Assembly (NCBI GenBank): GCA_004335635.1
Contig: QAXH01005824.1
Coordinates: forward strand, 1 to 64,000
DNA length: 64,000 bases
From: Chloromonas sp. AAM2
Lineage: Eukaryota > Chlorophyta > Chlorophyceae > Chlamydomonadales > Chlamydomonadaceae
Direction of reading: 5' to 3'
Shown here: positions 48,100-59,400 of the stretch, one piece after another
Layout: each line of letters opens with the position of its first letter
How positions within the stretch are numbered: position 1 is the first letter of the stretch
Translations under genes and position numbers: made by a program
Notes under the pieces: model-generated
Seen by the model: only the letters and a program-made list of their open reading frames with translations
What the model was told of the DNA's origin: nothing
Databases searched by the model: none

Positions 48100-50194
48100 C
48101 CCGCTTGTGAAGTAGCACTGCTTACATTGCCAGGGAACATCATGCAGGTGAAGTAGGCAGCTCTGCGAAACCATTGTACCAAAAGGGCTTGCTGCCTTCT
48201 GGTCGCATCTTCCACGCCACAGACAGCACTACTGGTGTCATATTTTCCTTCACATGCATGTTGGACGGGCTTGGTACCCTTCTTTCTTGTGAATGCACAC
48301 ACCCTCTTTGCTTGTGCTGCCTGGCTAGTGCTGTCACCCTGCTGTGGCTTTCCAGCACCTTTTGCGAATGATATTTTGCATCTGTGCCAGGCCATGCTCA
48401 CCATGCCACGCTGATTGTTGTCACCGATTCGCCCCAGGACGACTTGTCCCTGACACCCTTCAACGCCAACATCTTTGCTCCGCCTGTGTGCAAAGGGTCA
48501 CCCCCCGAGCATTCCTGCCCCTAGGGTTGCACAAACGTTCCCGCCCTCCCACCCTCCCTCCTGCTCTCCCGCCCCCTTGGTGTCTGGGTTCCCACCCTCC
48601 GCCCCCTGCCCCCTGCCGGTGGCTGCACCTGTGTCCGTTAATGTCAATGTAGGTACCAGTGCCGTGCATCCTGTTGTTCTGCCACTGCCCCTCATAGCTG
48701 CGTCCGTCCGGCCACACGTACTTCCCTTGGCCCTCGTACACGCCCCCCAACCAATCACCCTGCACGCACATACACATGCATACACACGCCTCACGTGGGA
48801 TCTATCCATACCCGGATTGAAATATCATACTCTGCCTGACGATCATGCACTATATCGGCAATATATTGTCATGTCCCGGTACAACCTGTATGCAGCATCC
48901 GTCTCACGTGCGGGTCGTACTATTGCCTGGAAGTCTGACCTGAGACCACGAGCTAGTTCCAGGCTTGCTGGGACAGTTGTGCCTCACCTCACACGTTCAC
49001 AGTCAGCGCAGGCAACCGCAACAATGTCACGCCGGTTCGGCTTACCCTGCTTGGCCCCACCTGGTAAAACGCTCCACTGGCGTAGCTCAGCTTGCCTTGC
49101 CCTTGGAGGACATCCTCATGGAACTCCCCCTGGTAGATGTAATCACCCTCTGTGTACGTGCCTGTGCAAGCACCAGCCGCCAACGTCACGACATGCAGAG
49201 CAAAGGCATTTCATTGCAAGCACCGGCCAGCCAGGTGACACCTGTGTACAGCTGCTGCAATTCTTGCACTGAGGCCAACTGTCGTCGCCAATGGCAGACT
49301 GTTTGTAGTTGCTGCATGACTGTCTGTAGTTGCTGGAGCAAATGGCGTCAGACTGCAGTCCGATCACTCGACTATGGGGGCGTCATCCCCCCTTCAAATT
49401 ATAGCATGCCTTGGCCTGCCCGGTTATGTCTCAGGGAAGCGCTCGACTGGCACCCTGCCTCACCCTTGCCATGTCCAAGCCACACTATCTGAATCCTCCC
49501 ACATCCTATGCCACTCTTCCTACACTTACCGTCACTCTTCTACCCCCTGTCTCATTCTGATCCCCACAACCTGCCTCACCATGCCCAACACACTCCGCAT
49601 GGTCCCTCGTAAGCCTGATTTTGTAAGTGTCAGGATGAAAGCTGCCCATGTCATGGAGCTTGTGCATCCGTTGCTTTGTTATCATGTGCAGCACAGCTAA
49701 TTGTTTATCATCCAAGCCATAACTGTATCACTGTGCCAGGCCATGCTGGCGCGTCGCACTGGAACTATCTGCCCAGGATAATGAGTCCCAGGCACCCTTA
49801 AGCTCCTGGCTCACCCTTGCCATGTCGAACACGTCGAGGTGGCTCTGTTGGCACGGGAGGCTGATCGTCCTTCTTCTTTGCCGCTTTCTTGTCCCCAGCA
49901 TCAGGAGTGGCAGGTGGCTGAGGGAATAGCAGTATCCAGTCGCCCACGTAAGTAGAGCCATTCTTGTAGTAGAACTTGCCTGTGCCTGAAGTAGGCGGTG
50001 CAGGCTGCAGGTGGGGTGCAGGGGCACACGCATGCTAGGGCACCACATTTCTGGCATGAGTTTGATAAGTACTTTCATGCTCGCTCACAACTCTGACAAC
50101 ACCATAACATAATCCAAGGCACCATGAGCTTATTGTTGACAGACCATCTCACCACTTCGGGAACGGCGTCCTCAGCAGCTTTCTTAGGTGCCAT
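47988..50194 (-). CDS. Small MORN-repeat protein, possibly axonemal
   Basis: MORN repeats (about 23 residues, core Y-G-hhhhG) bind membranes or scaffold proteins; many in green algae are flagellar. Exons: 50194-50153, 50004-49815, 49161-49061, 48759-48629, 48483-48402 and a tentative last exon 48017-47988, totalling 576 nt (191 residues). Starts MAPKKAAEDAVPEV. MORN-like units are GTGKFYYKNGSTYVGDW, GTYTEGDYIYQGEFHEDVLQ, GQGKLSYASGAFYQGDW, GVYEGQGKYVWPDGRSYEGQ and NNRMHGTGTYIDINGH. A Lys/Pro-rich insert (DKKAAKKKDD) separates units 1 and 2. The first four exons are firm. The last two encode little MORN character, and the final one lies within an inverted-repeat element, so the true C terminus may differ. 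A flagellar role is inference. Confidence 0.75.
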
Positions 50195-52175
50195 TTGTGG
50201 TCAGTGTTGATACCAAGCAACTCCTAGTCGCACAGGTACGCCTGTCCGCTGCATTGATCAAATCGCGAGCCGAGGTCGAGATGTGCGAAAACCGATCGTC
50301 GTACAATCGTGCCGTAATTTTGCCATTACGAGTGTAACCTGGGTTCTCCTTGTGCTCAGCCGGAAAAGTTGTACTGAGCTTGGCGCCGGGGCCTGCTTCG
50401 GCTCAGTTGGCTCAGAAGAATGAGCATTGCCCATCCTACGTATGGGCGATGTAAGCCCTGCCTGAATGTCTGGGGCCATGTGTTTCTGCACAAAAGGTCA
50501 CCGTAGTTTGAGTGGGGATTATGGAAAACACAAACAAGGTTGGAGCCAGGAAGAGCCTAGAAGCATCTGGGCCTCTTGAAACACAACCTAGTTATGGAGG
50601 AGCATAGGAGAACAAACATCGCCCAAGAGAGTCACATGACACCTCGAATAACCTTGGGTGTCAGACATTATTGGAGTCACTTGACTCTTCGATGGCACAT
50701 GTCAGACGCTCTGTGTGTGTGGTGGTGGTGATGGGCGTGAATGTGGGTGGGGGTGTGTGGGGGTGTGTGGTGGTGGTGGTGATGGGCGTGAATGCTGCTG
50801 TAGTGAGTGGAAAACACATATTTCCTGTTGGTGGCCTACGCAAAGCTTCAGTCTCGGCGGCAAACACGAAACCGACCAAGCAAAAGAAGCCAACATCTGC
50901 GGCAAATGTAGAGTAGTTGATAACAATACCATGTGTATGCTCCATATGAAATTTCAAAGCTGTGCTCATTACTTGGGGCAAGTCACAGCATCAGCATAGG
51001 TAAGGTGTGACTAGGCTGCTTTCCTAGCTTCTGTCCTCAGGCGTATAACGTGACTTTAGGCGGCCTGTATCGGCGCCCGCCATGGTCCACCCCCGCGTCC
51101 CCGTGTTGCCCACTTCCTGGTTCTTTCCTGCTCAGGGTAGTTCAGTGTCCTGTGGCGACTTCTTGCATGTAAACTAAACTACCAACACCAAAAAGAACTA
51201 CAAATGCTGAGATACGCTACTTCCATGCACATTCCTGGCCCCTGGATCTCCTCCTCTTTCCTACGTCCATGTCGGATGCTGGCTGAACACGCCTGGTCCT
51301 GCGTCCACGGGTTCACGCTACATAAGCTTGGAGCCGGTAGACTCCACTTCAGCGGGTCCAACTTTCTTGCACACTCGTTGCCCTTGGCCCGCCTCCTCTG
51401 CCCTATGCTGGATGCCTTCATCAGAGTGTTGTGGAATGATAACACAGGGTGCACACCTGGCTAGGAAAATGTAGAAGACCTAGTGGCAGATCTGCCTCAT
51501 CCATCAGAGCAGGCAGTCCCACGTGCGATAACGGTCTTGACAGTTGTAACGTCCAGCATGCTTACAGGCTAGAAGTTATACCAATACCCAGCTGGTGCTC
51601 AGTTGCTATATGTACCGTCCAAGCACCCCTGATGCTAACTGTACCGAGTAATAATTGCACACTATCTGCGCACTATCCATATGACTGCACCCTATCCAGA
51701 TGTTGCCATGTCGGTTTCTGACTGTACTGCAAAGTATACGCCAGGTCCTCTGACACAGCAGTCTATGGTACATGACAAGCAAGACAGTGGTAAAGCATCA
51801 GCTTGTGTCATAGCATTGACGGCCTTAGGCACACAGTCATCTGCCCGCACACAGTTACACTCTGTTTCAGGTTCAGAGTGCCATATGCCTAAACCTTCAA
51901 AACTGCCACATACAGAACTCAAACGGAGCACACTGCACACGGACTTTGCCGGCACAGGAGCAGAAGGAGAAGGATCAAACATTATATGAATCAGCAGCAG
52001 ATGAGGTAGCAGGAACAGAGGCAGCAGTGGCGGCAGCTGGTCGAGCAGAGGGCAGAAACCGACTATGAAACAAGACACGTGCGCCACCCAGGACGCAAGA
52101 GCCTGCCCAGCGTACTCTTCTCGTCCTTTCCTAGCGCCGACGGAGGTCTGAACCCACGCCGCTGCTGTGGGCAAC
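50195..52175. other. Intergenic region between divergent MORN and eS19 genes
   Basis: Holds a G-rich minisatellite at 50713-50795 and otherwise no supported gene. A minus-strand frame from 50431 starts MGNAHSSEPTEPKQAPAPSS, which looks myristoylation-like, but it has no splice partners or homology. The eS19 5' UTR must lie just left of 52176. Confidence 0.5.
50713..50795. repeat. GT-rich minisatellite
   Basis: Two copies of GTGGTGGTGATGGGCGTGAATG flank GGGTGTGTGG units. The minus strand translates to a Thr/Pro/His-rich pseudo-ORF. Confidence 0.7.
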
Positions 52176-53865
52176 ATGGCTGAGTTCAAACCCACCTGCG
52201 TGAAGGATGTGCCAGCCCAGGACTTCATCGTTGCTTACTCGGCACATCTGAAGTCAAACGACAAGGTGAGTCTGCCGCGATCCTGTGCTTGTTGCCTTCC
52301 TTGTCTCCTTGCAGTTGAGTGCACAGAAGTGGCCCGCACGGATTACTCGGCAGCAAGGGTTGCAGCCAGCACATGCAAGCCAGGGGTCGGCCAGCGCACA
52401 AAACTACGGTGTGCCATGTGGCACACACGTATCGCTTGCTGCGCAAGCCTCGTCGTGTACTGCAACAGCCGTTTCAAGACTCTGTGCTGCGCAGCTCCAC
52501 CTGCCTACCTGGGTGGACATTGTCAAGACAGCTAAATTCAAGGAGCTGGCCCCTTACGACGAGGACTGGTACTTTGTGCGCGCTGGTGGGTATCCTGCAG
52601 CAGATCTCAAATTGTCGGAGGGCATTTGTAGATTTTGCGAAGCCGTCAGCGGCTTCATGATGCTGACTATTTCTTGCGTTTCTCGTGCAGCTGCAATCTG
52701 CCGCCGGCTGTACAACCGGCCTGGGATCGGCGTGGGTCGCTTCCAGTGCCTGTTCGGTGGCCGTGCTCACCGTGGCACAGCCCCAGAGGTGTACAGCAAG
52801 GCATCGGGTAAGCAGCATGGCGCACACTCATGAAAGAGAGGGGGGTCTCAAAACGGACATGCCTGGAGGCAGCATGGAGCCCATGCAACACTCGTGCATG
52901 TTGTGCGCCCCTGGTGGGCCATCCTTTTCTTGCAGTAGCGGCTCCATGGCACATTAGCATCATCATTCTCAACGGCACATTAGAGTGCAGTAGCAAGATG
53001 TAATAAGTATTAAGATTATATCTGACAGGTGTTTCTGGCTTGGGAACACCCTTATTTTCCAGGGAACACCCTGCAGCCTCGTGTTTAACCAGCCAGTCAG
53101 CCAGTCAGTGCGCTCTTTATGTGAATACATGTGTGCAGCAACTGTAGCAGTTCACAGCCTTTTCTGGTGAGGGCAGTCATGGGTTATCATATACACATCT
53201 GATGGAGAGATTTGATCAGATTGATGAGAGTAACTTGCGTTAGCCAGAGTCTGACGTATGTATGGTAGCCAATGGTAATTGCACCCGGGGCCGGATTAAT
53301 GCAATGTGTGAACTCTCTGATGAGTGCTCAGTATCGCATGTATTGGCATGGGTTATGGTGAATCGCTACAAATGCATAAGGAAACACATGTCATGTCACA
53401 TGATGTGTGTGCATATAGCAGTGCTTCTGACTGTCATGCGTATCACAGGATTGTTTTGGTTTGGCCGCATACATGTCACGAGCATGCACCACACACATCA
53501 TCACACATTTTGTACCAGGATCAGGTTGTTTGTTCAGGTTATTTGTGTCAGGTTGTTTGTGTTAGGTCAGAAGGCAAGTAGAGATATGAAGAGTCTATGC
53601 GACTATGAACAGATGTGTATAAATCACAATTTAGGACCTGGTCTGCAACAGCGTCATTCGCGTGCTCACACACGGGAACCCAACACGGCGCGATTGTAAC
53701 ATTGTTGCAGGTGGCCTTGTCCGCCACATCATGAAGTCCCTGGAGGAGATCGGTATTCTGGAGAAGTCCACCGGTGTCAAGGGAGGCCGCCAGCTCACTG
53801 CCTCCGGGCGGCGTGACATGGACCTCATTGCAGGCCGCTGCACCGTTGAGCTGCCAGTCTTCTAA
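52176..53865 (+). CDS. RPS19: Cytosolic 40S ribosomal protein eS19 (S19e)
   Basis: A structural protein of the small subunit, needed for 18S rRNA 3'-end maturation. Four exons, 52176-52265, 52495-52585, 52691-52807 and 53711-53865, sum to 453 nt (150 residues), the usual eS19 length, with all phases consistent. The sequence begins MAEFKPTCVKDVPAQDFIV and continues AYSAHLKSNDK, then WVDIVKTAKFKELAPYDEDW, RRLYNRPGIGVGRF and KGGRQLTASGRRDMDLIAGR, all conserved eS19 blocks. Intron 3 is 903 nt, much longer than the other two. An algal-type TGTAA sits at 54007-54011, about 140 nt past the stop. Confidence 0.96.
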
Positions 53866-56489
53866 GCAGCCGGCTCAGTTTCCCAAACAGAACTGTTGTC
53901 AGTCTTTCAATTAGGTCTCTGCCCGTCCTTCAAACGCGCGCCTTGGACTAGTCTATGGCAAAACCCGAGTGCCGACACATGTCGCTGAGGAATGGCAAGT
54001 GGACTCTGTAATGACGTTCAACTGTCATGGGTGAGAAAGGATGCAATGCGCTGAGCAGGTGTAGACGGAGGCAAGCCAAGCACTGCTCACCAGCAACTGT
54101 CGTTTAGTCGAACAACCACTGCAGCCGGCAAGCCTGTGAGGCAGGCACGCAGGCGCAGGCAGCTGAACACACTAGGCATACACTGGGAATGGGAACTAGC
54201 ATGTGTGAAAAACTGGACCTTGAAGCACGAAACTGTCACAAATGCGCATGCCCTCAATAGCAACAGTGATCAGTGCAGCAAGGAAGACCCAGTAGCCATG
54301 CCAAGTCCTTTGGGCCAACTCTGTAGCAGTGAGCTAGCATTCATCCGTGAGTCAGCAGACGTCAGACGTGGTACATACAAAGCACCCACAGTTGTGCTCA
54401 TGTGTTCTTTTCAACCTGTGTTTCTACCATCACAGAGAACAAAGTTGCACCTCAGTCTCTCGTGTCGAACCTTCTCGCTAGCAGCTTCAGGCGCATACCT
54501 TGTGGAACTGTGGCATGTCCCGGGTGGAGCATCTCTGGTTGAGGATGAGTCGAGCAGCAGTAGCGCAGTGTGTTCTGAGTGGCATGGTCAAGAATTACAG
54601 ACACCAGCGGGTACAAAACACAGCAGAAAGCACGTCCAGGTTACAAGGAGGGAGTGCACACCATGCAGCACGTCAACGCTGTATACCAGATTAAAGCAGG
54701 CCTTTTTTCCATCCGCGGCGAGCAGAAGGCTCTCGACGTCAAGCGTACAGTTACATATCAAAACGTCGAGTGAGGGGCTCGCAAGCCATCAAATGCTCGC
54801 TTATGATGACATCATAAGTCACACAGACACAAAGTCATCAGGCCCAGCATGGTGTTGGTAACTCTTCTCATGGACTCCACCCTCAACACGCCGCCAAGCG
54901 GCAAGGTTGTGTAGGACCGCGTCAGTTGTGGTCCAGGTTCAAGCATCGGCCTAGATTTATCATGATGCACATCTCCCACAACTCGAGGGATTTATCATGA
55001 TGCACATCTCACACATGATAGAGAAAAGGAGCTAGCACATTTCACACGAGGGGAGGGATTCCAGGCCGTCCAACCTACAAGTGAAGGGGATTGCGACTCA
55101 CCTGGATAGTAATGTAGGTGGTCACCCCTTGAGGTACTATCCTGACCGCAAACCTCGTTAGACCCCAAAAGGGGCCTGAAAATATGCGTCTCTCAATGTT
55201 CATTGCCAAGCGACACAGATGACCATTTCATCTGTTGCTAACCAGGTTGTCACACACCTAAGAACATAAGGGAGGTGGAAGCCATACTCACTGCGCAGAA
55301 GAAAAAAGCTTGCGCGATGATAAAATCAGCATCCAGCAAATCAGCATCCAACATCCAGTGGGGCAGGTGGAAGGACTCTCTGAGCAGACCAGTCAGCATG
55401 CCGCCTGGCAGCAGCGTTGAAAACAGGCTTGCACGCATGGGCACGCCAGCACATGTGCACACAACTCAAGGGCACGATGTGAGCAGGCTCTGTTGTTGAC
55501 AGCTTCTGCACTCGGGTTTCTTTCTTTCCGTCAACACCGTCACAAATCTGTGTGAGGCAACGACTTACTAATAAGAATGTTGCCGCAATCTTGTAAAGTG
55601 GAATTGACCACCCAGAGTGGCAGCAATTCAACTTGAAGACTACGTGATACGTTTGATGCCGTTGACGTGTTGATGGCCGCTTACATGGTGAGAGAGCATA
55701 CCACTACCACGTCAAGGGGAATTCCAACGAGTCAGCTGCCTCTGTGGTGGTCACCCAACACGATGCCTTGATGGCGCCCCTCAAGCAATCAGATAGTACA
55801 GCATCAAACCCCGAGACGACAGCTGCAATGCCTGTGCGCGCACACAACTGTTTTCATATGCTTCATGAGCCATACAACAAGTAGTAGCAGCCGCAGCAGT
55901 CAACAACACAGGGCCCATTACGTTGCAGCTTATCTTCTAGCAGGCGCCAGCAGTCGTGACAGTCTTCTGACTGCTCAACCCACACAGGTGTCAATGTTGC
56001 ATCACAGTCGTGTTGACCGACACCACAAAATAATGTTCACGCCAGACCAGTCTTTGTCGTCGTCTACTAACTTCAACCGGAAACGCACATGCTGGTGCTC
56101 TGTTTGCTGTCGAAACGTGTCAACGATGGGTTTGCTACTATTCGTTTTTTTGGGTCACTCAGTGCAGGGATGGGAGTTTGTTCGAGCTCTCCAATGCCAG
56201 GTCTTGATGGTGACGGCCCAGTGGGAGATCTGATGAGGCCTTGTCTATGGCCTTTCAAGGGGGACATCACACGAGAAATTAAAATCGTCGTCATAGTGTC
56301 ATAAGTCTAGGCTTTGTCTGGCTAGTTTATTGTCTTCAGACTCGTTTTCTAAGTGGGCATGGGCTGCAGTTCCCGTTCTGACTTTGATATAGATATATGG
56401 CAGTGGGAGAGTGTCAGGCCTCAGAACCTCACTTTCAAGGTTTTCTGTCCGTTAACTGCTGAGATGTGTTGCCAACTTTCAGAACTCCA
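53866..56489. other. Intergenic region between convergent eS19 and DUF5672-type genes
   Basis: No supported gene. The longest open frame (54136-54861, plus, 241 codons) has Ser/Thr-rich composition and no family. A tandem pair, GATTTATCATGATGCACATC, is present at about 54955-55010. Confidence 0.5.
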
Positions 56490-59400
56490 TCAACCCCTGA
56501 GACTGCAGTCCAAAAGGCCCAGCAGGCTCGTGTCTAACAGCTTCTGCATGGTGGCATGGTTGGTGTAGAACCAGGCGGCATGCAGGGCTAATGGTTGAGT
56601 CTCTGGCAGATCACTGCAAGGCACCTGCGCACACAGTCAATAGCAGCAACGTTCGAACGGCAACCATGCATGTCAACGACGTACGGATGACCGGCAGAGT
56701 ACCAAATAGTACATGGTGCAAGGTTGCCACAACAACCTGTGCGGAACACATGCACACAAGCAGGCACAAACCATCACACTGGAGATCAGAGATGAAGATC
56801 AGCTTGAGGTCGTTCAAGAGCATGCTGCATACTTCATAATCACGTGCCAGTCACGTCATTTCAGACAGGTTCCACCATTCGCAACCCATTGATGCCGTTC
56901 TCAGCCTTTCACCTGGCCATGTCCTAATGATGTACGTGGGCAGAAGCATTGGGATGGCACGCACGCTCCGACTGCAGCCCTATATGCCGCAATCAGCTGC
57001 GTGCCACAATCACACCCGGACACTGCAACCAAAGCACCGTTCACCTGCTCCCGCAGTACAAGCACGGGCCCTAACCCTTTCCCGTAACATGCGCCCGTAA
57101 CGGGTCCGGCACCAAGAGCTTTGGCCAGCCACTTCAACTCCCCTCCACGCACCTCCAGGCAGAACCTGTATGCTAGCTTCCTGTCCGCCAGCACCAACGT
57201 GGGGTGGTTCTGGATGTGCACGGCATAGAACACATCCTCCTGCTCCTTGATGGGGGACCTGCGGGCGGGGCAGGCGGGGGGTGCAGTAGACATACCCTCT
57301 GTGGGGTGTCTGATTGAGTCCAGAGTGCCCCTGCCTCTGGGGTCTCATCCTACTTGATACAGGCCCATGACCCAGAGGGTCACATCAAGTAGTAACTGCC
57401 CATGCCCTACATTAGCTGCAAAGGTTAGGCTACTACAGGTGCAATGAGGGAGGGCAGCGTAAGATTGGCACAACTCGCCCGATTACATGTGTGCACATAT
57501 TGTAGGATACTGGCCCTACCTGGCGGAGTGGTTGCTTGCGATTTCCACCATGGCCTTCACGGAGCGCATGGAGAAACCGCCGTTGCCTACCCCCTCCGGC
57601 AGGGCAGCCCTCAGCTGCGGCTGGGACCACCGCTCATTCTCCTGAATGGGTGAGCGAGTGAGTGGGCAAGTGAGTGAGCGAGTGAGTGGGCAAATGAGTG
57701 AGTGAGTGAGGGAGGGAAAAGCACACAGAGAGTTGATTGTTAAGGCTTAGCAAAGGCGACACTGGTTCCTGACAGATGGGTGGGGAGGGGAATCAACTAA
57801 ACCAGTGGGTGAGCAGCGCACGAGGGGGTTTGGTGTTGCATCACAGAAGAGGCCATGCCCTTGCACAACGACCTTCCCAGCTCTGGACGGACCAGACTCA
57901 GACCAACCACCAGTCATCCCGCCCACAAGCCCCCTCCAACCTCCAACCCACATAAGCCCAGCACCTGCCTGGTGCCATGGCGCTCCCACGTAGTCGTACT
58001 GTGTGTACTGCTCCAGTCCGTAGCGCAGGATCAGCGAATCCGTCTGGAACAGCAGCAGGTGCTCGGCGTTGAACATCTGCCAGAAGCTGGCGTTCTTCAT
58101 CAACCCGTTGTAGTCATCAATGTCCACGTTATCAGCCTGCAGGACAGGGAGGCTGACCATTGCTTTAGGGCAGGCCTTGACACAATGAAATGTTGGTGTG
58201 TTTGTTGTCATCCGAGTTCGTTGTCAGATTACACGCAGGCAGGGCGGCCTTGAACGAGACTGCAAAAAGATTCTGAAATCTTCAGTGAATGCAGACTGGA
58301 TTGAGCTCCGTATTCTACACCGATGATGTCAACCTCCCTGAATATGCCAGGTTCATGCACAGTGGGCACAGTTGGGTTGTTACGTTTACCCCAACCCAAA
58401 CAGTCAAGGACCGGATCATCGCACATGTGCGCGTTATGAAAGCATCCGACCCTTTTGACCATTGTGGACAGTTTTAGGCATGGAAGTACCGATTGGATCT
58501 GCTGCAGCAAGTGACCAGCGTCTTTGGAGTCAGCAGGCTAGGCAAGCCAACAACAGTGTCGAAAATACCAAAACCACTACATGGCACTTTGTCGGTTTCA
58601 AGCCCGTTCAGGAGGTGGGAGGCATATGCGCATGCGTAAACGTATACGTCAAAATGGACGTATGCGGTGATCCGGGTCCACAGCACCGGACAGGCCATTG
58701 CCTGCCAAGTAAACAGAAGGTTTGGGCAAAGGCAAGGCTATGGGCAGGTCGTGCTGCAGATAGAAACATGGCTGCACACTGCTTGGATAACAGGCACGGT
58801 CAGACAGACATGATTGCCATTCAAGCCCTCGTGGCAAGCGGTCGAGTCATGTGCCAAACCCACCCCTGGCCCTCTGACTCGGTACCTGGCTGCATGCCAC
58901 ACACCTCTAGCTGGTGGTATGTGACCGCGACGTGTGGTTCTAGCAGCCGCCGCACGAAGCCTGCGTTCATGCGGCTGTGCACCACATGTAGCTTCCACCC
59001 CGGCAGGTACCATGCAGCGTTGAGCACCACGTAAAGGAAGCCGTAGTGCGGCCGGGCCTCCACAATGACGGCTGCGTTCCGCTGCTGGGATTCAAGCTGG
59101 TTGGCTGTGCGGGCGCGCACAGACTGAATGGCGGGCGTGAGACGGGCTCTGCAGAAACCAGTATGACACGGGTTGCATGGCAGAGGGCTAGGAGTAGAGT
59201 GAGCACCAGTGGCATCATCATGGCGGAGAAGCGGATTCTCAAGCGTGCAGGCGTTGCGGCTGCTTGATCTTGATGATGTGATGCTCAAGAGCCAGTGCAG
59301 AGGGCCGGTGCTTACAATGTGCTGTGAACAAAGGTAAGCATGATGAAAGGAGTAGCATCTAGCCCCTGAGGGTATCCGGTTGGTCCATGTTCTTGGAGAG

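Noticed and set aside
51692..52228. Minus-strand open frame of 178 codons
   Set aside because: It overlaps the eS19 start in antisense and has no recognisable domain.
54136..54861. Plus-strand open frame of 241 codons
   Set aside because: Ser/Thr-rich with no motif; lies between two genes with repeats and no conserved look.
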